Below are positions 1 through 9,984 of a DNA stretch of 64,000 nucleotides, one piece after another. This stretch comes from AP-15 sp963818695 (GTDB lineage Bacteria; Pseudomonadota; Alphaproteobacteria; ATCC43930; CGMCC-115725). Numbering within the stretch: position 1 is the first letter of the stretch; every line of letters begins with the position of its first letter. Location: contig CAWFTG010000009.1 of assembly GCA_963818695.1 (NCBI GenBank), positions 558,001 to 622,000 of the forward strand, given 5' to 3'. Both the position numbers and the translations under genes were made by a program. The notes below the pieces were generated by a model. That model saw only the letters and a program-made list of their open reading frames with translations, was not told the origin of the DNA and made no database searches.

Positions 1-446
1 TATCGGCTTATTCTGGGCGAATACGCCCGACGGATCTTCGCGATTGTCACCACTACCAGCATCCCAACCTGGCCCCCCTCACGGAAGCCACTGTGGACCG
101 ACCATCCCGGGGTCCCGATTGGACGCATCACCCCAAAACGGGGTCCTTATTCCCTGCCCATTCACATCCAGCAGTATAAGCGCGCCAAGCCAGTTCATCA
201 TAACCCGCCTTCGGTCCGTTCACAAATTGGAAGTGTTTGGGGCGCGGCTTAAGATTCCCTGCGGGATCGTTTGCTCCTACCGTTGCGGACTTTTCCAGCT
301 CTGTTCTCAATACGTTCTGTAAGGACTCCCTTACAGATCCCGAGCGGAATAGTTGGCACAGGTTGTTCACCCCGTTGATTATGTGTTGTTTTTTGGAGTG
401 GCCCGCAGCTTGCTTGAGGCAGTTACACAATCTCAAGGACATTACG
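1..446. other. no supportable gene upstream of PEP-CTERM gene
   Basis: I see no convincing gene here. Open frames on both strands have no recognisable domain, and the longest minus-strand one runs into the PEP-CTERM gene antisense. The last part, from about 420, is the leader of that gene and holds its ribosome-binding site. The left end may be the tail of something that begins outside the window, but nothing identifies it. Confidence 0.5.
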
Positions 447-1094
447 ATGAACTCGAAATACATAACAATTGCGGCGACGCTCTTAGCCGCTCCGCTTCTG
501 GCGGTTGTGGCACAGCCCGCTTCGGCCTCCACGATTTCGCTGACAAACTCCTGGACCGAGGGTACGGCCACGCACCGGAGCGGTAGCTTGCCGACGCTCT
601 CGACAACCGCAAACCAATCTACCAGCAATCTTGGCACCGTGAGCCCGTTGACCAATCCCAAAACGCAATCTTTGGCTCAGGGTGTGGCGACATCGGGTGA
701 AGTCCTGTTCGTCGCGGTGCCGAACGGCTCCGGGACAAACGAGGCGGACATTCCGATCACCTTCACCCTCTCGGATGGCATCGGCAGCGTCAGCTTCACC
801 GACTACATAAATTATTATGCGAACTACGGCACCGATAAAGACGATTTGGCTTGGACCACGAGTCCTGCATCATCGCCGGGGTATTTGTCGTCGGCTGCGT
901 CTTTGGTACAGACTGAAACGCTCTCGGACGGCGTGATGGTCCAGATTACACTGCCCTATGAGACCGACTGGAACATGGCGCAGCAAATCACGTTCGATTA
1001 CATAGGCGACAGCGTCCCCGAGCCCGCCTCTATGCTCGTTTTGAGCACCGCCCTTCTCGGGCTCGGTGCGATCCGATGGCGCAATCGGATCTAG
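447..1094 (+). CDS. PEP-CTERM sorting domain-containing secreted protein
   Basis: A predicted secreted protein of 215 residues. It starts with a signal peptide (basic MNSKY, a hydrophobic run, and a likely cut after an Ala-Ser-Ala near residue 28). It ends with a PEP-CTERM signal: VPEPAS from about residue 190, a hydrophobic helix, then the basic tail RWRNR. In this family an exosortase in the membrane recognises that tail and cleaves it. The middle is rich in Ser, Thr and Gly and has no known enzymatic motif, as is usual for these surface or matrix proteins. I chose ATG 447 because it follows a short purine-rich site and places the signal peptide at the N-terminus; the same frame is open upstream but is not signal-like. 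No exosortase gene lies in this window. The substrate or exact role is unknown. Confidence 0.85.
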   Translation: MNSKYITIAATLLAAPLLAVVAQPASASTISLTNSWTEGTATHRSGSLPTLSTTANQSTSNLGTVSPLTNPKTQSLAQGVATSGEVLFVAVPNGSGTNEADIPITFTLSDGIGSVSFTDYINYYANYGTDKDDLAWTTSPASSPGYLSSAASLVQTETLSDGVMVQITLPYETDWNMAQQITFDYIGDSVPEPASMLVLSTALLGLGAIRWRNRI

Positions 1095-1455
1095 AGAATT
1101 CCGCCATCTAGGCGGGAGAAGGGCTTTGATTTGGCGCGGGTTATTCGGGCAGCCCGTGCCCAATTTGCTGAACTTGACGCACGCAGCGCCGCGCAACGCA
1201 AAGCCATTACCGGTGCTCCATACCAATCGCGCCCGATGCGATCCGACAAATGGCCCAGCGCGATCTGGCCGGGAACAGCGACAGAGACTCACCAAGCCTA
1301 ATCTCCCAGCCATACTGGTCGGGTCAAAAACTCATTGTTAGCTCGTAGGCGTGAAAGAGAAATCTGCTGTTCAGCACGGTCAATCGCACCTACGGCAAAG
1401 GTTTAGTAAAAAATCAGAATGGGAGCCGACGCCGAGAAAAAGATCCTACCATTCC
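1095..1455. other. intergenic, no gene seen
   Basis: About 360 bases between two genes that converge on it. Short open frames have no recognisable protein features. I see no tRNA, no clear terminator hairpin and no repeat. Confidence 0.5.
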
Positions 1456-3157
1456 TCACGCGGCGGCACCGGCCGTGTGCTGACGTGGGGCGAGACCGCA
1501 GCGCTCGGCGTCGATAGGCATCAGGGCGGGGTCGGTGTAGAGCGCGGGATCGCGTTCGACGCGGCGGCGGATGCGGTGGAGGTAAACGTAGAAGGCGGCG
1601 AGCCTGGCGTGCGTTTCGAGGATTTCGCCGAGCCGCCGCGGGTAGAAGAGGACCGGGTTTTCACGCGGCAGGCCGACCCGCCGCTCTCGCCGCAATTTAC
1701 GGCGGAAATAGCCGCCCTGCAGGGGATGCACGTTTTCCTGAATGAAGGTGAAGTAAAATTGTAGGATATGGTTCAACAGACGCACCGGCTTGATGCCGGA
1801 TGCCTTGGCGCGGCGAAAGATAGTCTCGATATGCTCGGCCGAGTAGTAGAGGTCCCAAGCGTCGCGATAGACCTTCTGCCATGCGGCCGCGGTCATTACC
1901 GGGTGGCCGGTCGTGACATGCTCGAGGTCGTATTTGTTCATGTCGGGGTCCATCCACACCCCGTTCGTATGAAGCTTCTGGTGATCGGCCGAGCCGGGTA
2001 GTGGCGTCAGAATAAAAAATTCGAGCAGGTCGACCGGCAATTCCCGCTGCACCGTGCGGATGTCGTGCGCAATGCGCTCCGGCGTGTCGCTGGGAAATCC
2101 GAGGATGTATCCGGCGTAAGTGATGACCCGCTGGGCGCGCCAGGCAAGAAACATCTGGCGGTATTCGTGCACGCGGTTCTGCTTTTTCTTGGCCTGCAGA
2201 AGATTGTCGGGGTTGATGTTTTCGAGCCCGATGAAGACCCGCTTGCAGCCGGCGCGCGCCGCCTTCTCGACAAAATTCGGGATGCGGTGGCAGAGCGTGT
2301 CGACCTGGATGATGAACTGCAGGCCGAGCCCTTCGCGCTCGCGCATCTCGATCAGGCGATCGAAGATTGCCTCCCAGTTGCGGTTGCGCGCAAAATTGTC
2401 GTCGGTGATAAAGAAGCGGAAGACGCCCTGCGCCAGATTGGCGCGCACCAGCCGCTCGACATCGTCGGCATCGCGCCAACGCGATTTGCGCCCTTGCACA
2501 TTGATGATCGTGCAAAAGCTGCACTGGAACGGGCAGCCGCGCCCGGCATCGAATGCGCCGATCGTCTCGCCATAGCGGCGCACGATATCGAGCGGCAGAA
2601 ACGGGGTTACTTGCTGCTGCAGCCCGGGCAGATCGTCCATGTGGTTGTAGATCGGCTGCAGCCGGCCGGCGAACGCATCGGCAAAGACCTGGGCGAGGCG
2701 CCCTTCCGCCTCGCCGGCAAAGAGACTCACCCCGAGCCGGCGCGCCCCTTCGAGGTCGGGCGGCAATTCCGGCAGCATCGTCAGGCAGCCCGAGACGTGA
2801 AACCCGCCGACAGCCACCTGGATGCCCGCTTTGCGAAACCGCGCCGCCAGATCCATCGCACGCGGGAATTGGTTCGATTGCACGCCGACCAGGCACACGA
2901 GCCCGGCATCCGCACCCTTGATCCTGCCGATGATGCGCCGTAGGGGGATGACGGTGTGGCACTCGTCATAGGCGTGGATCTCGATCGCGATATCGGGCCC
3001 GAGCGCGCGCCGTTCGGCCAGATCCGCTCACAATGCCGTAGAGACAGGCGAGCGAATTCGAGGGTATCCAGGATTTCCACCACTGGATCACATAGCCGTC
3101 GTCGTCGTAATGCGACGGCTTCACTAGCTCGACGACGAACCGGCGGTCCCCCAACAC
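1456..3157 (-). pseudogene. B12-binding radical SAM protein, frameshifted near base 3028
   Basis: A cobalamin-binding-domain radical SAM enzyme of about 566 residues if the frame is repaired. The N-terminal part (RFVVELVKPSHYDDDGYVIQ) is coded by 3157 to about 3030. The rest, including LVCLVGVQSNQFPRAMDLA, is in another frame down to 1456. Dropping one base at about 3028 joins them as GIV-ADLAERRALG. The radical SAM cluster motif CPFQCSFC (CxxxCxxC) lies near residue 210 and would bind the 4Fe-4S cluster that cleaves SAM. The C-terminal third is the usual long extension of this family. The substrate is unknown; relatives include methyltransferases and cyclases of lipids and tetrapyrroles. The start is a GTG at 3157, preceded by a GA-rich stretch. 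As written the gene yields only a 63-residue N-terminal peptide, unless translation restarts at the GTG at 2898. Confidence 0.75.
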
Positions 3158-3254
3158 GCGACCTTTCCCCTCGGTGTCGCCGCGAGTTTACCTTGCGGAA
3201 TGCTGGCGAAGAAAGGACAAGTTGCGTGCGGCACAGGAGTGGAGGAGGTGGCGG

Positions 3255-4142
3255 ATGTTCGAGGGGTTCACCCGGACGGAGATCGCGACGAGTGGGGCGC
3301 GAATCCATTTGCGGCACGGCGGCGACGGCCCGCCATTGTTACTGCTGCACGGCAACCCGCTGACCCATGTCTCCTGGCATAAGATGGCCGGCCGCCTCGC
3401 CGAGCGCTTCCATGTCGTCGCTGCCGATCTGCGCGGCTATGGCGACAGCATCGGGCCCGAGGAAGGCGGGGAGAACCACATCAATTATTCGTTCCGCGCG
3501 ATGGCGCAGGACCAGGTCGAAATCATGGAGAAGCTCGGCTACCGCGAGTTCTTCGCCGCCGGCCACGACCGCGGCGCCCGCACCGTGCATCGCATGTGCC
3601 TCGACCACCCCGAGCGCGTCGAGCGGGCGGCGGTCATCGACATCCTGCCGAATTACCACATCTGGACCAACGCCTCTAAAAACTGGGCATTGAAGTCGTG
3701 GCATTGGCTGTTCATGGCCCAGCCCTACGACATGCCCGAGCGGATGATGGCCGGTGTGCCGGCGCAATGGTTTATGGAGAAGAAACTGTCGAAGCCCGGC
3801 ATCGGGCTCGGCTTTTTCGATCCCGAGGCGTTCGCCGAATATGTCCGCTGCTTCAATTGGAAGACGATCCGCGGCTCTTGCGAGGATTATCGCGCCTGCC
3901 CGACCTGCGACTTCGAGATGGACGAAGCCGATCGCAAGGCCGGCCATAAGGTCGACTGTCCGCTCCTCGTCCTGTGGGGCGCAAAGAGCCACACCGGCAC
4001 GGTCTACGGCGATGTGCTCGCGGTCTGGCGGGATTACGCTGCCGCAGTCACTGGCGGGCCCATCGACTGCGGCCATTACGTCCCGGAGGAAGCGCCGGAC
4101 GAGACGCTCCGGTGGCTGCTGCGGCATTTCGGGGAAGGCTAG
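3255..4142 (+). CDS. alpha/beta hydrolase, fluoroacetate (haloacetate) dehalogenase-like
   Basis: A 295-residue alpha/beta hydrolase. HGNP at residues 32-35 supplies the oxyanion hole. The nucleophile elbow GHDRGAR carries Asp105 rather than Ser, which points to dehalogenases, and is followed by Arg106 and Arg109, which hold the carboxylate in fluoroacetate dehalogenases. Further matches to that family are Asp129 (acid), His150-Trp151 (the halide pocket in SWHW), Tyr212 and the base His274 in CGHYVPEE. The likely reaction is hydrolytic removal of halide from a haloacetate. ATG 3255 follows an excellent GGAGGAGG site 7 bases upstream; the frame is open further upstream but without a ribosome site. 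The gene is transcribed away from the radical SAM gene, and a palindromic repeat follows it. Epoxide hydrolases share the Asp nucleophile but usually have two lid tyrosines, so dehalogenase is the better reading. Confidence 0.8.
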   Translation: MFEGFTRTEIATSGARIHLRHGGDGPPLLLLHGNPLTHVSWHKMAGRLAERFHVVAADLRGYGDSIGPEEGGENHINYSFRAMAQDQVEIMEKLGYREFFAAGHDRGARTVHRMCLDHPERVERAAVIDILPNYHIWTNASKNWALKSWHWLFMAQPYDMPERMMAGVPAQWFMEKKLSKPGIGLGFFDPEAFAEYVRCFNWKTIRGSCEDYRACPTCDFEMDEADRKAGHKVDCPLLVLWGAKSHTGTVYGDVLAVWRDYAAAVTGGPIDCGHYVPEEAPDETLRWLLRHFGEG

Positions 4143-4196
4143 GTTACACCCTCAACCCACCAAGCCCGCGGTGCTTGGTACTGGATTCATTGCAGC

Positions 4197-4258
4197 CCCT
4201 CTCCCGCACCGCGACACACCGCGGGAGAGGGTGGCGAGTGCAGCGAGGCGGGTGAGGG
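4197..4258. repeat. dispersed palindromic repeat (CCCTCTCCCGC / GCGGGAGAGGG)
   Basis: Two perfect 11-base arms, at 4197-4207 and 4221-4231, form a hairpin. It is followed by GGTGGCGAGTGCAGCGAGG and then GCGGGTGAGGGG. This is the layout of a repeat scattered between genes in many alphaproteobacterial genomes. It lies between two convergent genes, so it may also end transcription. Related palindromes occur in this window at 10673, 22548 and 59311. Confidence 0.75.
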
Positions 4259-4272
4259 GAATCCGGCGGCAA

Positions 4273-5190
4273 TCAAGATATTGCGGAGGTCTCGCGCATT
4301 TTGGCCTCGCGGGCGGCGATTGCGGCTTCGCGGTCGAGCAGGAGGCGGGCGCGCTCGACGATCGGCACGTCGATCATCTTGCCGTCGACGGTGACGGCGC
4401 CGACACCCTCGGCGAGCGCCTTGTCGTAGGCGGCGACGACGCGGCGGGCGTGGTCGACTTCCTCCGCGCCGGGGCGGAACTCCTCGTTCAGGATCGGGAC
4501 CTGGCTCGGATGGATGACCGAGGCGCCGATGAAGCCGAGGCGGCGCGAGCGCCGGATGGTCTGCCGGAAGCCGTCGAGGTCGTGAAACTCGGCGACGGTG
4601 CCGATGAAGCCCAACGGCATGATGCCGGCGGCGCGGGCGGCGAAGACCGCCATCTGCTTCGGCATGAAGAGCCCCTCGGCCTCGGGCAGGATGCCGGCCG
4701 ACAATGCGAAATCCTCGGCGCCGAGGTTGAGCGCGCAGAGCCGCGGATGGGCGCGGGCGATCTCGGCGATGCGGAAGAACGCCGCGGCCGTCTCGACCAT
4801 CGCGATGAAACGGGTCGTGCCCGGCGCCATGCCGCGCTCGGCTTCGACCTCGTCGACGATCTCGGCGAGCAGCCGCACATGCTCGGGGCTATCCACCTTG
4901 GGGAGGGCCAGTGCCAGCACGCCGGGGCCGACCGCCGCCTCGATGTCGCGCACCGCAAGCCGCAATGGCCGGTTGATGCGGACCACGACATCGGCGCCGC
5001 CGCGCGAGACGATTTCGGCCGCCTCCGGCACCAGGGCGCGCGCCCGCTCCTTCTCGGAGGCGGCGACGCTGTCTTCGAGATCGAGGATGATTGCGTCGGC
5101 GCCGCGCCTTGCCGCGCCGTCGACAAAGCGCTTCGCGGTCACCGGCACGAACAGCAGCGAGCGCCATACCGGCAGGGCAGCCGCGGTCAT
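4273..5190 (-). CDS. HpcH/HpaI aldolase / CitE-type CoA-ester lyase
   Basis: A 305-residue TIM-barrel lyase of the CitE, malyl-CoA and citramalyl-CoA group. The family's signature segments are present in order: RSLLFVP near the N-terminus, IILDLEDSV, VVVRIN with the phosphate-binding arginine, LALPKVDSPEHV, AMVETAAAF with the metal-binding glutamate, and LNLGAEDFA, followed by GFIGASVIHPSQVPI. These enzymes cleave or form a C-C bond next to a CoA thioester, with Mg2+. Its start overlaps the stop of the class III CoA-transferase gene by four bases (ATGA), so translation is probably coupled. The pair suggests that an acid is loaded with CoA by the transferase and then cleaved to acetyl-CoA or similar plus an oxoacid. 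The exact substrate cannot be read from sequence. Confidence 0.85.
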   Translation of the reverse strand: MTAAALPVWRSLLFVPVTAKRFVDGAARRGADAIILDLEDSVAASEKERARALVPEAAEIVSRGGADVVVRINRPLRLAVRDIEAAVGPGVLALALPKVDSPEHVRLLAEIVDEVEAERGMAPGTTRFIAMVETAAAFFRIAEIARAHPRLCALNLGAEDFALSAGILPEAEGLFMPKQMAVFAARAAGIMPLGFIGTVAEFHDLDGFRQTIRRSRRLGFIGASVIHPSQVPILNEEFRPGAEEVDHARRVVAAYDKALAEGVGAVTVDGKMIDVPIVERARLLLDREAAIAAREAKMRETSAIS

Positions 5191-6425
5191 GATTTACCTC
5201 CGGCGAGACCGATGATGCCTTCGCGCGCGAGCCCCTCGATCTCCGCACGGTCGAGGCCGAGCGAACCGAGGATCTCGGCGGTGTGCTCGCCGAGCGCCGG
5301 CGCCGGGCGGCGCAGCCGGCCGGGTGTCGCAGACAGGCGGGGAATGACGTTGTGCATCGGCAATCGCCCGATCTCGGCGTCCGGGAGGTCGACGAGGATC
5401 TCGCGGGCGGTCACATGCGGGTCGGCCATGAACTGGTCGATGTCGTAGACCGGCGCGGCGGTGACCTCGGCGCGCTCGAAGATTTCCATGTTCTCGGCCA
5501 AGGTGCGCGCGGCGATGAACGCGACGATCGGCGCCTCGCAGGCTTCGGCATTCCTGACCCGGTCGCTGTTGGTGCGGAATCGCGGGTCGGTGATCATGTC
5601 CTCGCGGCCGATCGCGCGGAAGAGCCGCTCGGCCATCGCCTGGATCGAGGCCGAGATGCCGATGTAGCGGCCGTCCTTGGTGCGGAACACGTTGCGCGGC
5701 GAGGTCGTCTCGGAGCGGCTGCCGGTGCGCTCGCGCACCGTTCCGGTCAGCCGGTAGATCGCCGCTTCGGTCGCGATGAACGAGAACAGCGGGTCGAGCA
5801 ACGGCAGGTCGATGACCTGGCCGAAACCGCCCTTGGCCTCGACCTGGCGCAGCGCCACCATCACCGCAAAGGCGCCATAGAGCCCGGCGACCATGTCGGC
5901 GAGCGCGGTCGGCGGCAGGGCCGGCTCGCGGTCGGGAAAACCGGTGCGCGACGCGTAGCCGGACATGCTCTCGACGAGGGTGCCGAAGCCGGGCCGGTCG
6001 CGGTAGGGCCCGTCCTGACCCCAGCCGGAAACCCGCAGGATAATCAGGCGCGGGTTGTGCCGATGCAGCACCTCCGGCGCGAACCCCATCGCCTCGAGCG
6101 TCCCGGGACGGAAATTCTCGATCAGCACCTGCGCGGTGGCCAAGAGTTCGAGGAACAGCTCGCGCCCGCGCGGCTCGCGCAGGCTCATCGCCAAGCTCTT
6201 CTTGTTGCGCGAATAGACCTTCCAATGCACGCTGACCCCGTCGGTCTGCCAAGCGCGCAGCGGGTCGCCGCGCTTCGGGTCCTCGATCTTTATGACCTCG
6301 GCGCCGAAATCGGCGAGCTGCAGGCTGACCATGTTGCCGGAGACCAGGCGCGACATGTCGATGACCCGCACCCCGTCGAGCGGGCAAGCCGCTCCCGGCT
6401 CAAACGATTTCTCCGGCACGCTCAT
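5187..6425 (-). CDS. class III CoA-transferase (CaiB/BaiF family)
   Basis: A 412-residue family III CoA-transferase. It moves CoA between carboxylic acids through a covalent aspartyl intermediate. Family landmarks are GVRVIDMSRLVSGN near the N-terminus, FGAEVIKIEDP around residue 45, RNKKSLAMSL near 73-82, LIENFRPGTLE near 101-111, and the catalytic aspartate in PPTALADMVAG (about residue 177). The length is typical. It is the first gene of a two-gene operon, with the downstream CitE-type lyase starting inside its stop codon. A citramalate- or malate-like acid is a plausible substrate because of that partner, but this is inference. The N-terminal MSVPEKSFEPGAACP stretch before the domain is short and unremarkable. 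Confidence 0.85.
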   Translation of the reverse strand: MSVPEKSFEPGAACPLDGVRVIDMSRLVSGNMVSLQLADFGAEVIKIEDPKRGDPLRAWQTDGVSVHWKVYSRNKKSLAMSLREPRGRELFLELLATAQVLIENFRPGTLEAMGFAPEVLHRHNPRLIILRVSGWGQDGPYRDRPGFGTLVESMSGYASRTGFPDREPALPPTALADMVAGLYGAFAVMVALRQVEAKGGFGQVIDLPLLDPLFSFIATEAAIYRLTGTVRERTGSRSETTSPRNVFRTKDGRYIGISASIQAMAERLFRAIGREDMITDPRFRTNSDRVRNAEACEAPIVAFIAARTLAENMEIFERAEVTAAPVYDIDQFMADPHVTAREILVDLPDAEIGRLPMHNVIPRLSATPGRLRRPAPALGEHTAEILGSLGLDRAEIEGLAREGIIGLAGGKS

Positions 6426-6824
6426 CGGCTCGCACCTATGCTGGGGGAGTTCGTGACAGCGGCAAGCTTAGTCCTGCCTCTCCGAGAAACAAGAGCAGCG
6501 GCGCAGCCTGGTCAAGCCGCGGCCGCGGTGACCTCGGCGGCGATTTTTTCGGCGAGTTCGGCTTCGGCGCGAGCGAGGTCATAGGCGGCAAGGCGCAACC
6601 TTCCCTGTCTTCCCGCCGAAGGCCGAGACCCATTGTTACGCCACTCCTGCTCCCCGAGCAGTTGCAATGTCGTGCCCTACGATTGGCGGTCCGTGCTGCG
6701 GCGCGATGGGCCCCGGCCTGCCGCCGGGGTGACGAGTGGATGAACGATGGGAGATTTCTTCAGAAGCTTTCGCGGAAGTGACGATACGATCTTTCGGGAG
6801 CTTCGACGGAGTTGAGCCGGACGC
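6426..6824. other. intergenic with a possible short minus-strand gene remnant
   Basis: Nothing complete is seen between the CoA-transferase start and the efflux gene's repaired end at 6825. On the minus strand about 6615 to 6512 reads LAAYDLARAEAELAEKIAAE and then stops. It looks like the helical tail of a lost protein, but I cannot name the family. The uncorrected frame of the efflux gene runs on through part of this stretch to 6760. Confidence 0.3.
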
Positions 6825-9800
6825 TCAATCGCCGGCTCGTTCGTGGATGATGACCGGGCGCGGGTGGTTTCCCGCGGGGACGAGCGCGTGGTCCGATGGG
6901 CGGCGGCGCGGGCGGCCAAAGCCGCTGAACCATTCGCTGAGCCGCTCCATGTAGAGATAGGTCACCGGGAATCGTGAATAGGGTCAGCGCCTGCGAGACG
7001 ACGAGGCCGCCGACAACGGCGACGCCTAGCGGCTGGCGCAGTTCGGCGCCGGCGCCATAGCCGCGCGCGATCGGCAAGATGCCGAATATCGCCGCCATCG
7101 TCGTCATCATGATCGGGCGAAACCGCAGCACCGCAGCCTCGACGATCGCCTCTTCCGCCGATTTCCCTTCATGGCGCCGGCGTTCGAGGGCGAAGTCGAT
7201 CATCATGATCGCGTTCTTCTTGACGATGCCGATCAGCATGATGAGGCCGATGACCGCGATGATGCTGAGATCGAAGCCGAAGATCTGCAAGGCCAGCAGC
7301 GCGCCGACGCTGGCCGGCGGCAAGCTCATCAGGATCGTCACCGGGTGGATGAAGCTCTCGTAAAGCACCCCCAGCACGACATAAACCGCAAAGATCGCCG
7401 CCCCGATCAGAATGGGCTGTGACGACAGCGAGCTTTGGAAGGCCTGTGCCGTGCCTTGGAACGATGTCTCGACGGTTTTCGGCAGCCCCATCGTCGGCAT
7501 CGCCTGATCGATGCGGTTGACCGCCTCGCCGAGCGAGGTGCCGGCGGCGAGATTGAAGGACAGTGTGACGGCGGGAAACTGGCCCTGATGGTTGACCGAT
7601 ACGGCGGTCGTCGTCGGCACCAAGCGGGCGAATTGGCTGACCGGAACGAGTTGGCCACCCGAGCCGTGCACATAAATCCGCGACAGGGCGGAGATGTCCT
7701 TTTGGTATGCGGGCTCTACTTCGAGTACCACGTGGTATGTGTTGAGCTGACCGTAGACTTGCGTGACGTAACGCTGGCCGAAGGCGTCGTAGAGCGTCGT
7801 TTCAATGGTATTGGGGTTGACGCCGAGACGGGACGCCAAGTCGCGGTCGATCTGGATCTTCAGTTGTGGGCTCGCCAGCTGCAGGTCGCTCGTAACATCC
7901 TCGAGGCCAGGGATCGTCTTCAACTTGGCTTCGACCTTGGGCGCCCATTGCTGCAGCTCGTCCAAATCGATGTCCTGCAGCGTGTATTGGTATTCCGTCT
8001 TGGTCAGCCGGCCGCCGATCCGGATGGTTTGCAGCGGCTGCAGGAAGCTCTGGATGCCGGGCACCTGGGCAAGCTGCGGCCGCAGCCGATCGATGATCTG
8101 AGCCTCCGTTTCCTTGCGCTCGTTCCACGGCTTCAAGCTGATAAAAAAGCGGCCGGTGTTCATTCCGGAGCTGCCGCCGCCGCCGATTGCCGAACCGACC
8201 GTTGCAACGTCGGGGTCCTTCAGGATGACCGCCGCCGCCCTTTGCTGCAGATCGGCCATGCCCATGAAGGAAATGTCCGGCGAGGCTTGCGTAAACCCGA
8301 AAATCATCCCGGTGTCTTCTTCCGGAATGAAGCCCTTGGGGATCGTCATGAACAGCCAGCCAGTCAGCGCGATCAGCGCCAGATTGACCAGCATCGCCCA
8401 GAGGCGAAACCGCATCACGACACGCAATGATCGCTGGTAGCCGCTTACAGCGGCTTCGAATGCCCGTTCGCTCCACCTATAGAGACGACCGTGCTTGACT
8501 GATCGCGGATCGGTAAGGAAGAGCGCCGCCATCATCGGCGACAGGGTCAGCGCGATGATCGCCGACAACACGATCGCGGCGGAAACCGTCACGCCGAATT
8601 CGCGGAACAGCCGGCCAATGACCCCGCCCATGAACAATATCGGGATGAAGACAGCGATCAGAGAAATCGTAATCGACACGATCGTGAAGCCGATCTCGCC
8701 CGCGCCCTTCACGGCTGCGGTCAGAGCATCATCGCCCTGTTCAAGGTAGCGGTAGATGTTTTCGAGCATGACGATCGCATCGTCGACGACCAGGCCGACC
8801 GCGAGCGTCAGTCCCATTAGGGACAGATTGTCGAGGCTGTCGCCGGCAAGGTAGAGGACGACAAAGGTCCCGACTAGTGACAGCGGAACTGTGACGCTGG
8901 GGATCACCGTCGCCCAGAAGCTGCGTAAGAAGGCGAATATAACCAAAACGACGAGGACGACAGTAAAGCAAAGCGTCAGTTGCACATCATTGAAGCTGGC
9001 GTTGATCGACAATGATCGGTCGCTGACGACGGTCAGCTTGACCGAGAGCGGGATCCCGGCCTCGAGCTCCGGCAACATCGCCTTGATCCGGCGGACGAGC
9101 TGCAGGGTGTTCGACCCGGGCTGCCGCCAGATGCCGATCATCTCGCCAATGTGATTGTTCACCCAGTCGAGCTGCAGCGGCGCGTCCGACCCGTCAACCA
9201 CCCTGCCGATATCCTTGATACGCACCGGTGCACCATTGCGGTACGCCACGAGGACCTTGCTCAACCCCCGAGCCTGCAACAATTGGCCATTGGCGCCGAT
9301 CTGGTAGGCCTGCTGCGGTCCCTGCAACGTTCCGACCGGCTGCTCGACAGTGTTGTTTGTGATCGCCGTCGCGACATCATCCATGCCGAGGCCGCGCGCC
9401 GCCAATGCCGCCGGATTGACCTGAACTGTCGGCGCCTATTTCTGCTCGCCGAAGATGACAACCTGGCCGACACCCGGCAGCATCGAAATGCGCTGCGCGA
9501 TGTTGAGGTCGGCATACTGGTCGAGCTCTTGCAACGGCATGACGTCGGAGGTCAGGCCCAGGATGTATACCGGCACGTCGGCAGGATTGACCTTCTTATA
9601 GGTCGGCGGATTGGGCAGTTGCTTTGGCAAGAGCCCGCTGGCGGGGTTGATTGCGGCCTGAACGTCGGAGGCCGCCCCGTCGATATTGCGCGACAGGTCG
9701 AATTGCAACGTGATGACGCTCGTACCCTCGATGTTTATCGAGGTGATCTGATTGACGCCGGGCAAGGTCGCAAATTGCCGCTCGAGCGGCTGCGCGACGG

Positions 9801-9984
9801 ATGCAGCCATGATGTCCGGGCTGGCGCCGGGCAGGCTCGCGCTGACGCTGATCGTCGGAAAATCCACTGTCGGCAGGGCCGCGACCGGCAGCAGGTTGTA
9901 ACCAAGAATCCCGGCAACCAGCAGCGCCGCCATCAACAGCGCGGTCGCGATCGGCCGGCGGATGAAGGGTTCCGATATGCTCAT
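6825..9984 (-). pseudogene. RND multidrug efflux transporter (AcrB/MdtBC-like), amber stop and frameshift
   Basis: An inner-membrane proton-driven efflux pump of the AcrB family, about 1050 residues if repaired. It starts MSISEPFIRRPIATALLMAA, with the first transmembrane helix. Further landmarks are FPTISVSASLPGASPD, the porter domains, the TM4 motif GLVVDDAIVMLENIYR with its proton-relay aspartates, and IGIVKKNAIMMIDFAL in the second half. Two defects break it. A TAG codon at 9436-9438 stops the protein after 182 residues in the unbroken frame, between GEQK and APTVQVNPAA. An extra base in the run at 6967-6969 shifts the C-terminus; removing it gives IPVTYLYMERLSEWF and a natural stop at 6825. 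It shares a four-base overlap with the upstream adaptor fragment. As written, no functional pump can be made. Confidence 0.85.

Noticed and set aside
128..661. 177-residue minus-strand ORF overlapping the PEP-CTERM gene
   Set aside because: It is largely antisense to a gene with clear signal peptide and sorting motifs and has no recognisable domain.
3754..5448. 564-residue plus-strand open frame across the dehalogenase and CitE genes
   Set aside because: It covers two well-supported genes in the wrong frame or strand and has low-complexity Arg/Ala/Asp composition.
6436..6633. 65-residue minus-strand ORF between the CoA-transferase and the efflux gene
   Set aside because: Proline/serine-rich with no ribosome site; a different frame of the same strand gives a more protein-like but truncated remnant.
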